39,249 bases of DNA. Source: Firmicutes bacterium UBA5473 (GTDB taxonomy: Bacteria; Bacillota; DTU084). Each line of letters begins with the position of its first letter. Position 1 is the stretch's first letter. Positions 32,529 through 39,009 of the stretch are shown one piece after another. The notes beneath the pieces are model-generated. The model was given only the letters and a program-made list of their open reading frames with translations. It did not search any database and was not told the DNA's origin. Where the stretch lies: contig DIQB01000043.1 of the NCBI GenBank assembly GCA_002427165.1, forward strand, positions 7,293-46,541. The letters are read 5' to 3'. Made by a program: the position numbers and the translations under genes.

Positions 32529-32585
32529 ACAGGTTTCGGGTAGATAAAACCTTGATTTATCAAGCAAATTGACAGGTTTCGGGTA
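32529..32585. promoter_or_regulatory. Paired 14-bp direct repeats flanking a palindrome
   Basis: ACAGGTTTCGGGTA occurs identically at 32529-32542 and 32572-32585, 43 bases apart (about four helical turns). Between them, almost centred, is the perfect palindrome CTTGAT-TT-ATCAAG (32551-32564). The second repeat forms part of a TTGACA -35-like box facing the LexA-fold gene; ACAGGTTT also resembles a SigH -35 element. It probably governs one or both divergent genes. Confidence 0.6.
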
Positions 32586-32649
32586 AAGGTATTTGAAAAA
32601 CAGTCCCTAAAATTAATAGTAGATCAATCTTCTTGAGGAGGGCGAAACT

Positions 32650-33270
32650 TTGAGCCCATACAAACGCGTTGATACCACAGAACAGCTAGAGCGCATTGCC
32701 CAGGCAATTCGCATTAACCCCGAGATTACCGTGGGGGAGCTGAAGGATCTTCTGGGCTATGCCCAAGAAAAATCCATTTACTATTGGCTCAAAAAAAGCC
32801 CCTACAAAGGCATTCGCAAATTTAGACAGGCAGTGCTAACAGGTCAATACAACCCCGGCTACCCTTTCCCAGCAGAACACTTAAGCCAAAGTGCAGAGAC
32901 ACCGCCCCGTGGCGTGCCTCTGGCCACAGGTTTCTCACCCCAAGGCCAGGTGGAGACAGAAGGACAGCTGGTGCCAGTTTTTGCGGATTATTCAGCTAAA
33001 TCTTTTGCTTATCGGTTAAAAAGCAACGATTACTTCCCCACTTTTTCCCGAGGTGACCTACTGATTGTCGACCCTCAAGCAAAACCCAGCCAAGGCAGCT
33101 TTGTTTTTGTCCTAACTGAGGAAGAGCCCCAAATCCATCGCTTCTACCCCGGCACACCCACGCTCCTGGTGCATCCTGTTATTCCTAACTGCGTGAAGAC
33201 CATCTCAACCCCAGATGAGGAGCTCTCTTTGCTAGGATCGGTAGTGCAGCTCGTGAGGACTTTTATTTAA
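32650..33270 (+). CDS. LexA/S24-fold regulator lacking the catalytic dyad
   Basis: A 206-residue protein. Residues 8-65 look like a helix-turn-helix (ITVGELKDLLGYAQEKSIYYWLKK), followed by a linker and, from about 105, an S24/LexA signal-peptidase-like fold: FAYRLKSNDYFPTFSRGDLLIVDPQ and SQGSFVFVLTEEEPQIHRFYP. In LexA the nucleophile lies in G-D-S-M; here the aligned residues are S-N-D-Y (125-128), so Ser is Asp, and the general-base Lys is His 163. Self-cleavage is therefore unlikely. TTG start with GGAGGG. Divergent from the SigH-like gene; its stop codon overlaps the whiA stop on the other strand. Confidence 0.78.
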   Translation: MSPYKRVDTTEQLERIAQAIRINPEITVGELKDLLGYAQEKSIYYWLKKSPYKGIRKFRQAVLTGQYNPGYPFPAEHLSQSAETPPRGVPLATGFSPQGQVETEGQLVPVFADYSAKSFAYRLKSNDYFPTFSRGDLLIVDPQAKPSQGSFVFVLTEEEPQIHRFYPGTPTLLVHPVIPNCVKTISTPDEELSLLGSVVQLVRTFI

Positions 33271-34181
33271 TCCAAACCCAACTCTTGGGCCATGGCCAGA
33301 AGCTTGCGCAAGCGATGGTTAACGCCACTTTTGCCCAGGGGAGGATTCATCCTCTGTCCAAGCTCCCGGAAACTTGCCTCAGGCATGGCGATCCTAAGCT
33401 TGGCCACAGCCAACAGGTGTGGCGGCAGCTTCACCCCATGTGCCAAGAGCCTAGAGCATGCTACCGCTTGCCTGAGGCCCGCTTCCACTGTTTTGGAAAG
33501 ATTGGCTGTCTCGCAATTCACAAGCCTGTTGGCCTGGTTCCGTACCCCCCGCACCAGCCTTGTGTTTTCCATAGCTAAAGCTCCACCATGGGCCCCTGTC
33601 AAGATTAAGAATTTGCTAATCTCAGCTGCATCCTTCAGATAAACTAGGTAAGTATCCTTCCGCTGTCCCACCTTGCTCCTAATTCCCAATCCTCTCAAAA
33701 GCTTGCATAGATCTTCGGCAAAGGTAATCTCCTGACAGATAAATTCCAGGTGATAACTGCGATCTGGATCCGAAAAAGAACCCCTGCCTAAAAACACGCC
33801 CCGAAGATAGGCGATAGCACAAGGGCGGCTCTCGACCAGCTGCTTGGGAATGCCAAAGGTCAATTTCTCCTCCCAAAAACCCAGATCCTGTAGTAGTGCC
33901 ATCCCTTTGGGGGTGGCAAAACGAATCAGGTATTCATGACCACGCCGCAGCCCTGTCTGGGGTGAAGCCAAAATCGTGGGCCGCACCTGATACAACTCCC
34001 GAAAAAGGCTCACGGCCTTGCGGGCCACAGCTGCCCAGTAGGTCACCAGGACCACGCTCATCCCCCCTGCCCCCTGAAGCTCCACCATGCCTGCAGCCTT
34101 GAGCAGGCCAGCTAGCTCTGCCCTTTGGCAAGCCTGACCCTGGGGAAAAACCCGGGCCAGTTCAGAGCGAACATCTAGCAT
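33267..34181 (-). CDS. whiA: DNA-binding protein WhiA
   Basis: A 304-residue WhiA: a degenerate LAGLIDADG homing-endonuclease-like N domain (CQRAELAGLL, then CAIAYLRGVFLGRGSFSDPDRSYHLEF) and a C-terminal HTH (MPEASFRELGQRMNPPLGKSGVNHRLRKL). WhiA influences division and chromosome segregation in Bacillota and sporulation in actinobacteria. ATG at 34181 chosen for its GGGAGG eight bases upstream. It is normally found in a yvcJ-yvcK-whiA cluster; here it follows the Gx and NusG-II genes, overlapping Gx by seven bases. Confidence 0.93.
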   Translation of the reverse strand: MLDVRSELARVFPQGQACQRAELAGLLKAAGMVELQGAGGMSVVLVTYWAAVARKAVSLFRELYQVRPTILASPQTGLRRGHEYLIRFATPKGMALLQDLGFWEEKLTFGIPKQLVESRPCAIAYLRGVFLGRGSFSDPDRSYHLEFICQEITFAEDLCKLLRGLGIRSKVGQRKDTYLVYLKDAAEISKFLILTGAHGGALAMENTRLVRGVRNQANRLVNCETANLSKTVEAGLRQAVACSRLLAHGVKLPPHLLAVAKLRIAMPEASFRELGQRMNPPLGKSGVNHRLRKLLAMAQELGLD

Positions 34182-34690
34182 CTCCCACGCCTCCCCTCTA
34201 GCCTGCACAGCTGATAGGCCAAATACGCCACAACCATCCCTGTGGGGATGGCAGCACCTGCCAGCAGGACTAAGTAATAACTAAACCCAGAAAAACTTGC
34301 CAGCAAACTATATGTTAACAGTTGAGCCCAGTTATGGCTCATAGCTCCAGCTATGCTGAGGCCTAAAAAACCAAACTTTGGTTTTTGCACTCTAGCCAAA
34401 AGACCCATCACCATAAGGCTAGCCATAGCTCCAGCCAGACTCAGCCAAAAGGCGGTTGTGCCAAAGGTGGCAGTGAGAAAAGAGCCCAAAAGCACCCGCA
34501 ATATGGAGATTGCCAAAGACGAGCTGACCCCATATAGCTCCAATGCAGCCAATGTCACCACATTGGCTAGGCCCAAACGCACTCCCACAAGGGGCAGGGG
34601 CGGAATAAGGATAGCTTCTATTAAATGGAAAACAAGAGCCAGAGCTAGAAAAAAAGCCATCTTCGTTAGTTTCTCAGTGGGTGAGGGCAT
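34175..34690 (-). CDS. Gx transporter family / heptaprenyl diphosphate synthase component I-like membrane protein
   Basis: A 171-residue protein with about five hydrophobic helices. The signature PLPLVGVRLGLANVVTLAALELYG and the following LRVLLGSFLTATFGTTAF are typical of the Hpre_diP_synt_I (Gx) family, whose members resemble ECF-type substrate-binding membrane proteins; a direct role in heptaprenyl diphosphate synthesis is not well supported. It overlaps both neighbours (NusG-II by 17 bases, whiA by 7). Association with NusG-II proteins is a recurrent pattern in Bacillota. Confidence 0.85.
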   Translation of the reverse strand: MPSPTEKLTKMAFFLALALVFHLIEAILIPPLPLVGVRLGLANVVTLAALELYGVSSSLAISILRVLLGSFLTATFGTTAFWLSLAGAMASLMVMGLLARVQKPKFGFLGLSIAGAMSHNWAQLLTYSLLASFSGFSYYLVLLAGAAIPTGMVVAYLAYQLCRLEGRRGRC

Positions 34691-35060
34691 GGTATTTCCC
34701 CTTCCCTAAAATGCGAACTACCACGTGGTTGGGAGCACAAATCAAGGCCTGTCCCCCAGATCTGATCTTCCCCCAGTTCACGCAAGTATGATCTGGGCAA
34801 GGCGAGGAGAGAATCTGTGCCCTGCCGCCACCAACTACAACTTTGGTTTTACCCAAAGGCCCCTCCACCTCCACGAGCTCCTCGGGCCCGAACAGAGGCA
34901 GCTGCCAGCTTGCCCCGGGCCCTTCGATAACCACCAGCTCCCCCCTTTGCCGGCCCCCAGCCAATCCCAGGAGCATAAGACAGAGAAGAACCACAAGCCA
35001 TAGGTCCTCTTTAGTATAAAAATCCCGCAGTGGGGCACAATTTTTCTGAGTCTTAAACAA
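34674..35060 (-). CDS. NusG domain II-containing membrane-anchored protein
   Basis: A 128-residue protein: a short basic N terminus, one membrane helix (WLVVLLCLMLLGLAGG), then an extracytoplasmic NusG-II domain with the conserved SSPCPDHTCVNWGKI and GQALICAPNHVVVRI (three cysteines). Function unknown; the family is usually encoded beside Gx proteins and quinone/flavin-linked genes. It probably starts at a TTG (35060) with AGGAGG ten bases away. That start is only five bases from the divergent transporter's start codon. Confidence 0.85.
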   Translation of the reverse strand: MFKTQKNCAPLRDFYTKEDLWLVVLLCLMLLGLAGGRQRGELVVIEGPGASWQLPLFGPEELVEVEGPLGKTKVVVGGGRAQILSSPCPDHTCVNWGKIRSGGQALICAPNHVVVRILGKGKYHALTH

Positions 35061-35065
35061 AGGAT

Positions 35066-35518
35066 GTGATCCTCCTGCCTGTAAAATTGCTTCCCATTCT
35101 CATCGCTGCCATCGCTGGTATCACCATGGCGGTGCAGGGTACTTTAAACTCCCTTTTAAGCAAAGCCGTGGGGCTGTTGGAAACCACTTTCTGGGTGCAA
35201 CTGGTTGGGGCTATTGCATCAGCTATTTTATTGTTTGTGCTGCGGCTGGGCAACGGCAACCTCCTAGAACTGGGAAAAGCTCCCTGGTACTCCCTGGTGG
35301 GGGGACTTTTGGGTGTGGTGATCACCTTCTTTGTGGCAAGCAGCATTTCCCGCGTTGGCGCCACAGCTGCCACCACAGCCATTATTGTAGGACAGGTTAC
35401 AACTGCAGGCCTTTTGGATCACTTTGGCCTCTTTGGCCTCAAAAGTTGCGCTTTCACCATTACCGATGGGGTGGGAATCGTCTTACTTGCCATCGGTGCC
35501 CGACTACTCCTCCGCTAG
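35066..35518 (+). CDS. DMT-superfamily transporter, YdcZ-type (DUF606)
   Basis: A 150-residue membrane protein with five helices. AGITMAVQGTLNSLLSKAVGLLETTFWVQLVGAI and LVGGLLGVVITFFVASSISRVGAT (cited for their NSLL and GGLLGV cores) fit the YdcZ family, half-size drug/metabolite transporters that dimerise. Substrate unknown. The GTG start is uncertain because AAAGGA is only one base upstream; a downstream start is possible. It faces the NusG-II gene head to head with five bases between start codons, so its promoter must lie inside that gene. Confidence 0.82.
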   Translation: MILLPVKLLPILIAAIAGITMAVQGTLNSLLSKAVGLLETTFWVQLVGAIASAILLFVLRLGNGNLLELGKAPWYSLVGGLLGVVITFFVASSISRVGATAATTAIIVGQVTTAGLLDHFGLFGLKSCAFTITDGVGIVLLAIGARLLLR

Positions 35519-35591
35519 TATACCACAGCTCAGAGGGCAAATAAAGGAGTTGCCACCTGTTTGTCGAACAGTTCTCATGAGGTGGCAAAAG

Positions 35592-36251
35592 ATGTTAAAT
35601 AATTTCTATCTTGACTCCCACAAACTTCAGGAGGCACTCCTGGAGGCAAAGCAATGTCCCATCTGCCAGATTATTGAGGATGCCCTCAGCTGGCACATGG
35701 AAAGTTTTTTAAGCGAGCACGTAAATGATGTAAAAATCCGCGCCCTCTGGCGTGAGGCAGAGGGACTTTGTCCTGGGCACACGCGCCTACTAGAGGGCAA
35801 TGGGCCTCCCCTGCCCAGGGCAATCCTCTACCATGATCTAATCTCAAGCCTCATCCCCACTCCCCCCAAGGGAAGGTGGCAGAAAAAAAAGCGCAGTCAA
35901 AACAACTGTCCCATCTGCGCTCAGGTGGTCCAGATTGAAGACGGCTACCTAGGGCTCCTAGCCGAGGGCCTAGGCAAAGGCAGTTTTCTGGAGCTCCTGG
36001 AAAATAGCCACGCGTTTTGTCTGCACCATTGGCGAGCCTTTCTCGCCTTGAGCAAACCCGGAACTGCCCAGGATTTTTTTCAGGAAAAGCAACTTGCGAA
36101 AACAGAAAAAACATTGGGGGATCTCTCGGAATTTATTCGCAAACATGATTGGCGCTATCAGGATGAAACCCTCACCCCTTCCGAGGCGGAAAGTCCAAAG
36201 AGCGGAGCCGTTTTTTTAGCAGGCTCCATTTGGCTAGGAAGACAGGGATAA
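35592..36251 (+). CDS. DUF6062-like protein with paired C-x2-C/H motifs
   Basis: A 219-residue soluble protein with two tandem copies of the same pattern: CPICQ (residue 22) ... EGLCPGH and CPICAQ ... HAFCLHH, each C-x2-C followed about 45 residues later by C-x2-H, suggesting two zinc sites. This matches the DUF6062 outline, whose function is unknown. The ATG at 35592 has GAGGTG seven bases upstream; an open frame extending back into the transporter gene lacks family resemblance. The flavoprotein gene starts five bases after its stop, so they form an operon. Confidence 0.78.
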   Translation: MLNNFYLDSHKLQEALLEAKQCPICQIIEDALSWHMESFLSEHVNDVKIRALWREAEGLCPGHTRLLEGNGPPLPRAILYHDLISSLIPTPPKGRWQKKKRSQNNCPICAQVVQIEDGYLGLLAEGLGKGSFLELLENSHAFCLHHWRAFLALSKPGTAQDFFQEKQLAKTEKTLGDLSEFIRKHDWRYQDETLTPSEAESPKSGAVFLAGSIWLGRQG

Positions 36252-36255
36252 GATT

Positions 36256-37368
36256 ATGTTCGATGTAATTGTTATAGGTGGAGGACCTGCCGGTTCCCAG
36301 GCAGCACGTATTTTAGCTGAATCTGGCCACAAAGTTTTGCTCCTAGAGAGAGAAGCGCGGGGCAGAACCAAATGCTGCGCCGGCGCTCTCAGCGGCAGGG
36401 CGCTGGGGTATCTAGACGGGATCGAACTCCCGCCCCATGTGGAGCTAGAGACAGTTGAGATCCACAGCCGGGGCAGGAAGGTAAGCTATCGGTCCCCGCG
36501 GCCCATTGCAAAATTCGTAGTCCGAAGCGAACTGGACCAGATCCTTCTTGAGGCAGCCCAAAAGGCTGGTGCCCAAATCCACTACAACACCCCAGCCTTG
36601 AATCTGAAGCTTTCAGAGGATAGTGTCGAGGTGGAAACTCCCCTGGGAAAAATTCAGGGGCAGTATTTGCTAGGGGCAGATGGCGCCACTGGAATCACCC
36701 GGCGCCTAGGCGTGGACAAGCCTCGGCGGATGGCAATTGGTCTTGAGGGAGAGCTCTTTCTGCCTCCTGACAGGTTGCATCACTATGAGAGAAAAGCCAT
36801 TGTGGACTACGGCTGCATCAAAACTGGCTATGGCTGGATCTTTCCTAAAGTTGATCGCTTGTCTGTGGGTATTTATACCTCAAATAGCGAGCCCCTCCCC
36901 TTAAAAAAATACCTACAGCGCTTTTTGGCAAGCCAAGAGCTTCCCCAGCCCCGAAGCCTGATCGCCCATCCCATACCTGGTCCCTCTAACCAAAGGCTAA
37001 GGGTGGGACGGGCTCTGTTGGCTGGAGATGCAGCCTCTCTTGCAGATCCCCTCTCAGGAGAAGGCATCGCCTATGCCCTGGCAAGCGGCCAGCTGGCAGC
37101 ACAAACAATAGGCTCTGCCCTAAAAGGACAGAGCCTAGATAGCTATGAGGATCTTGTAGAGCAACAGATTTGCTCCCAGCTTGCAATCCCAAACAAACTG
37201 AAAAAAATCCTCTATGTCTCCCCGCGCCTGGCCCAAGCTGTTCTCCGGCGCCAGGAGGCACTTATAGCGCAATACTTTGCCACAATTGCAGGCCAACAGT
37301 CCTATAGCGAGCTTGAAGAAAAACTCAAGCGGGGATTTCGCCAATTTCGTTGGCTCGGACGTGGATAG
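36256..37368 (+). CDS. Geranylgeranyl reductase family FAD-dependent oxidoreductase
   Basis: A 370-residue flavoprotein: dinucleotide loop VIVIGGGPAGSQAARILAE, the cysteine-bearing TKCCAGALSGRAL (the family's C-x-G-G-like site), the second FAD motif LGADGATGITRRLG, GYGWIFPK and the C-terminal GDAASLADPLSGEGIAYAL. Such enzymes saturate isoprenoid chains of lipids or quinones. The substrate is unknown; the Gx gene 1.6 kb away is the only other isoprenoid-related hint. Its last 44 bases overlap scfB on the other strand. Confidence 0.9.
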   Translation: MFDVIVIGGGPAGSQAARILAESGHKVLLLEREARGRTKCCAGALSGRALGYLDGIELPPHVELETVEIHSRGRKVSYRSPRPIAKFVVRSELDQILLEAAQKAGAQIHYNTPALNLKLSEDSVEVETPLGKIQGQYLLGADGATGITRRLGVDKPRRMAIGLEGELFLPPDRLHHYERKAIVDYGCIKTGYGWIFPKVDRLSVGIYTSNSEPLPLKKYLQRFLASQELPQPRSLIAHPIPGPSNQRLRVGRALLAGDAASLADPLSGEGIAYALASGQLAAQTIGSALKGQSLDSYEDLVEQQICSQLAIPNKLKKILYVSPRLAQAVLRRQEALIAQYFATIAGQQSYSELEEKLKRGFRQFRWLGRG

Positions 37369-38686
37369 CGATGGCGCATTCCAGTCGCTGCCTTTGAATC
37401 TCACAGCCCAATTCATCTGGAAGAAATAGATCACCATTTTTCGCCAAAGCATTGGCATGACAGCCGCCGCTGCAGTAGAGCTTTGCCCAGCAGTTCTGGC
37501 ATTTTTCTTTACTCACAATATGGGCAGAGCGAAAGCTCTCTCCCACCTGTGGCCTTTGGACTCCGGTGAAAACTGTACCTACCTTATACTCTCCCTGGCC
37601 TACGAACTGGTGGCAAGGGTAGAGATCGCCTCTAGGGCTCACAGCGAGATAAGTATGGCCTGCGCCGCAGCCTGAAAGTCTTTTGGCAAGACAGGGACCT
37701 TTGGCAAGATCAAAATTAAAATGGAAGAAGGAAAATGGTCTGCCCTCCCTTTGGCAGGCAAGATAATAAGAGGCAAGACGCTTATATTCCTCCCCGATTT
37801 TGGGCAAGTCCGCTTTTTTAAGCTGATAATCCTGATCTGTGACCACCGGCTCCAGGGAGATATTGCGAAAACCCGCCTCGACCAGATACTTCACATCCTC
37901 TGTGAAATCTAGGTTATAGCTTGTATAGGTACCACGGACCCACCAATTGTCATCAGCCTTCAGGGCCACAGCCTCCTGGAGCTTGGCCAATACTCGGCTA
38001 TGGCTACCAGCTCCCCCCACCCCTGGCCGCATTCTGTCGTGGACCGAAGGCCTGCCGTCGATGCTAAGGATGAGACCGATTTTCTCTTGGTTGATAAAAT
38101 CCATTTTTTTCGAATCTAGCAGGAGCCCGTTGGTAGTGAGGGTAAACTGGATCTGTTTGCCGCGCTTTGTGGCTTCCTCTTTGCCATAGGCTGTAAGTTC
38201 CCGGACTAGATCCCAACTGAGGAGGGGCTCGCCTCCGAAAAAGTCCACTTCGCAATGTTTACGCGGACCACTTTCGGCCATGAGCAGATCGATGGCAGCG
38301 CGTCCAACCTGGCTCGTCATCAATCCCCGCTCGCCACCGAAGGCACCCTTGCCTGCAAAACAGTAGCGGCAACGAAGGTTACAGTCATGGGCCACATTTA
38401 AGCATAAGGATTTAATCTGGCTCGCTTCCTCCTCCAGCCTCTGGGCATAGAATGCCCCCTGCTTTGCAAAGGCCTCCTCCCCTCGTTGTGCCTCCCCGGC
38501 TAAAGCCTCAAGCTCCCCGAGGGCTTCTGCCTCAATGTCGGGGGCCAGGTCCTGTCCCTCCAAAAGATCCCAACTTGCATCATCTAACTGCCAGATGGCA
38601 CCGGTATTGCCGTGGATGAGAATATTTGTGCCAAACAAGGAATAACGGTGGAAAGATCCACCGTTAAGATAAGTTAAGATGTCCAT
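37325..38686 (-). CDS. scfB: SCIFF peptide maturase, radical SAM/SPASM enzyme (ScfB)
   Basis: A 453-residue radical SAM enzyme that forms Cys-Thr thioether cross-links in the SCIFF peptide. The N-terminal 85 residues form the peptide-recognition (RRE-like) part. The 4Fe-4S motif C-x3-C-x2-C is at 102-109 (DCNLRCRYCF), with FFGGEPLL and the SPASM domain with cysteines in SGCGAGHTYLAVSPRGDLYPCHQF and CQNCWAKLYCSGGCHANA. It starts three bases after the scfA stop, with a poor RBS, implying coupling. A perfect hairpin covers codons 8-15. Confidence 0.95.
   Translation of the reverse strand: MDILTYLNGGSFHRYSLFGTNILIHGNTGAIWQLDDASWDLLEGQDLAPDIEAEALGELEALAGEAQRGEEAFAKQGAFYAQRLEEEASQIKSLCLNVAHDCNLRCRYCFAGKGAFGGERGLMTSQVGRAAIDLLMAESGPRKHCEVDFFGGEPLLSWDLVRELTAYGKEEATKRGKQIQFTLTTNGLLLDSKKMDFINQEKIGLILSIDGRPSVHDRMRPGVGGAGSHSRVLAKLQEAVALKADDNWWVRGTYTSYNLDFTEDVKYLVEAGFRNISLEPVVTDQDYQLKKADLPKIGEEYKRLASYYLACQREGRPFSFFHFNFDLAKGPCLAKRLSGCGAGHTYLAVSPRGDLYPCHQFVGQGEYKVGTVFTGVQRPQVGESFRSAHIVSKEKCQNCWAKLYCSGGCHANALAKNGDLFLPDELGCEIQRQRLECAIAIHVRANEIGEIPA
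38644..38665 (-). promoter_or_regulatory. Perfect hairpin within the first codons of scfB
   Basis: On the minus strand AACGGTGGA-TCTT-TCCACCGTT: nine uninterrupted pairs and a tetraloop, 21 bases into scfB. No T run follows, so it is not a terminator. It may limit scfB translation or stabilise the scfA message. Confidence 0.5.
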
Positions 38687-38689
38687 TTT

Positions 38690-38839
38690 TTACTTTTCGC
38701 TCTGGCAGCTCTGGTTGCCTACAGTACAAGATGTTTTGCATGCAGATTGGCAGGAAGCCTGACATTCGCCGCAGCCAATTTGTTTACTGCCATGAGCCAG
38801 CATAGTGCCTGCATCAATGCGCTTAATATGTTTTGCCAT
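38690..38839 (-). CDS. scfA: SCIFF ribosomal peptide precursor (six cysteines in forty-five residues)
   Basis: A 49-residue peptide: leader MAKHIKRIDAGTMLAHGSKQ, then a core with six cysteines at 23, 26, 30, 34, 38 and 45 (CGECQASCQSACKTSC ... NQSC). This is the highly conserved SCIFF ranthipeptide of Clostridia; ScfB links a cysteine to a threonine in the core (Thr36 or Thr39 here). GAGGGGG lies eight bases before the ATG. It is too short for many gene callers. Its role is unknown; ranthipeptides have been linked to population-density signalling in clostridia. Confidence 0.96.
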   Translation of the reverse strand: MAKHIKRIDAGTMLAHGSKQIGCGECQASCQSACKTSCTVGNQSCQSEK

Positions 38840-38871
38840 AGAAAAAACCCCCTCGTTGTTTTTCATCTCTT

Positions 38872-38900
38872 ATTATATCACAAACCTATGCTTTGAAAAA
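38872..38900 (-). promoter_or_regulatory. Promoter of scfA-scfB
   Basis: A perfect extended -10 (TGATATAAT; hexamer 38872-38877) lies about 30 bases before the scfA start, with a weak TTTTCA -35 sixteen bases upstream. Confidence 0.6.
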
Positions 38901-38965
38901 GGGGTCGCGATCATTTTAACATGGTTAGCTCAATTGATATAGTAAATGCACCCCCAGGGGTTGCA

Positions 38966-39006
38966 TTTAGTCGTACAACCAGGGATCCCACCTCCCATGG
39001 TGGGGG
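38966..39006. repeat. Inverted repeats upstream of the transposase remnant
   Basis: Just upstream (38945-38969) AAATGCA-CCCC.../...GGGG-TGCATTT forms one hairpin, and CCCACC...GGTGGG (38987-39004) another. They could be IS-end remnants, a terminator or chance; I cannot decide. No gene is seen between 38900 and 39010. Confidence 0.3.
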
Positions 39007-39009
39007 GAC

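Noticed and set aside
35424..35591. Longer start for the DUF6062-like protein overlapping the transporter gene
   Set aside because: The extra residues look random and the later ATG has a good RBS.
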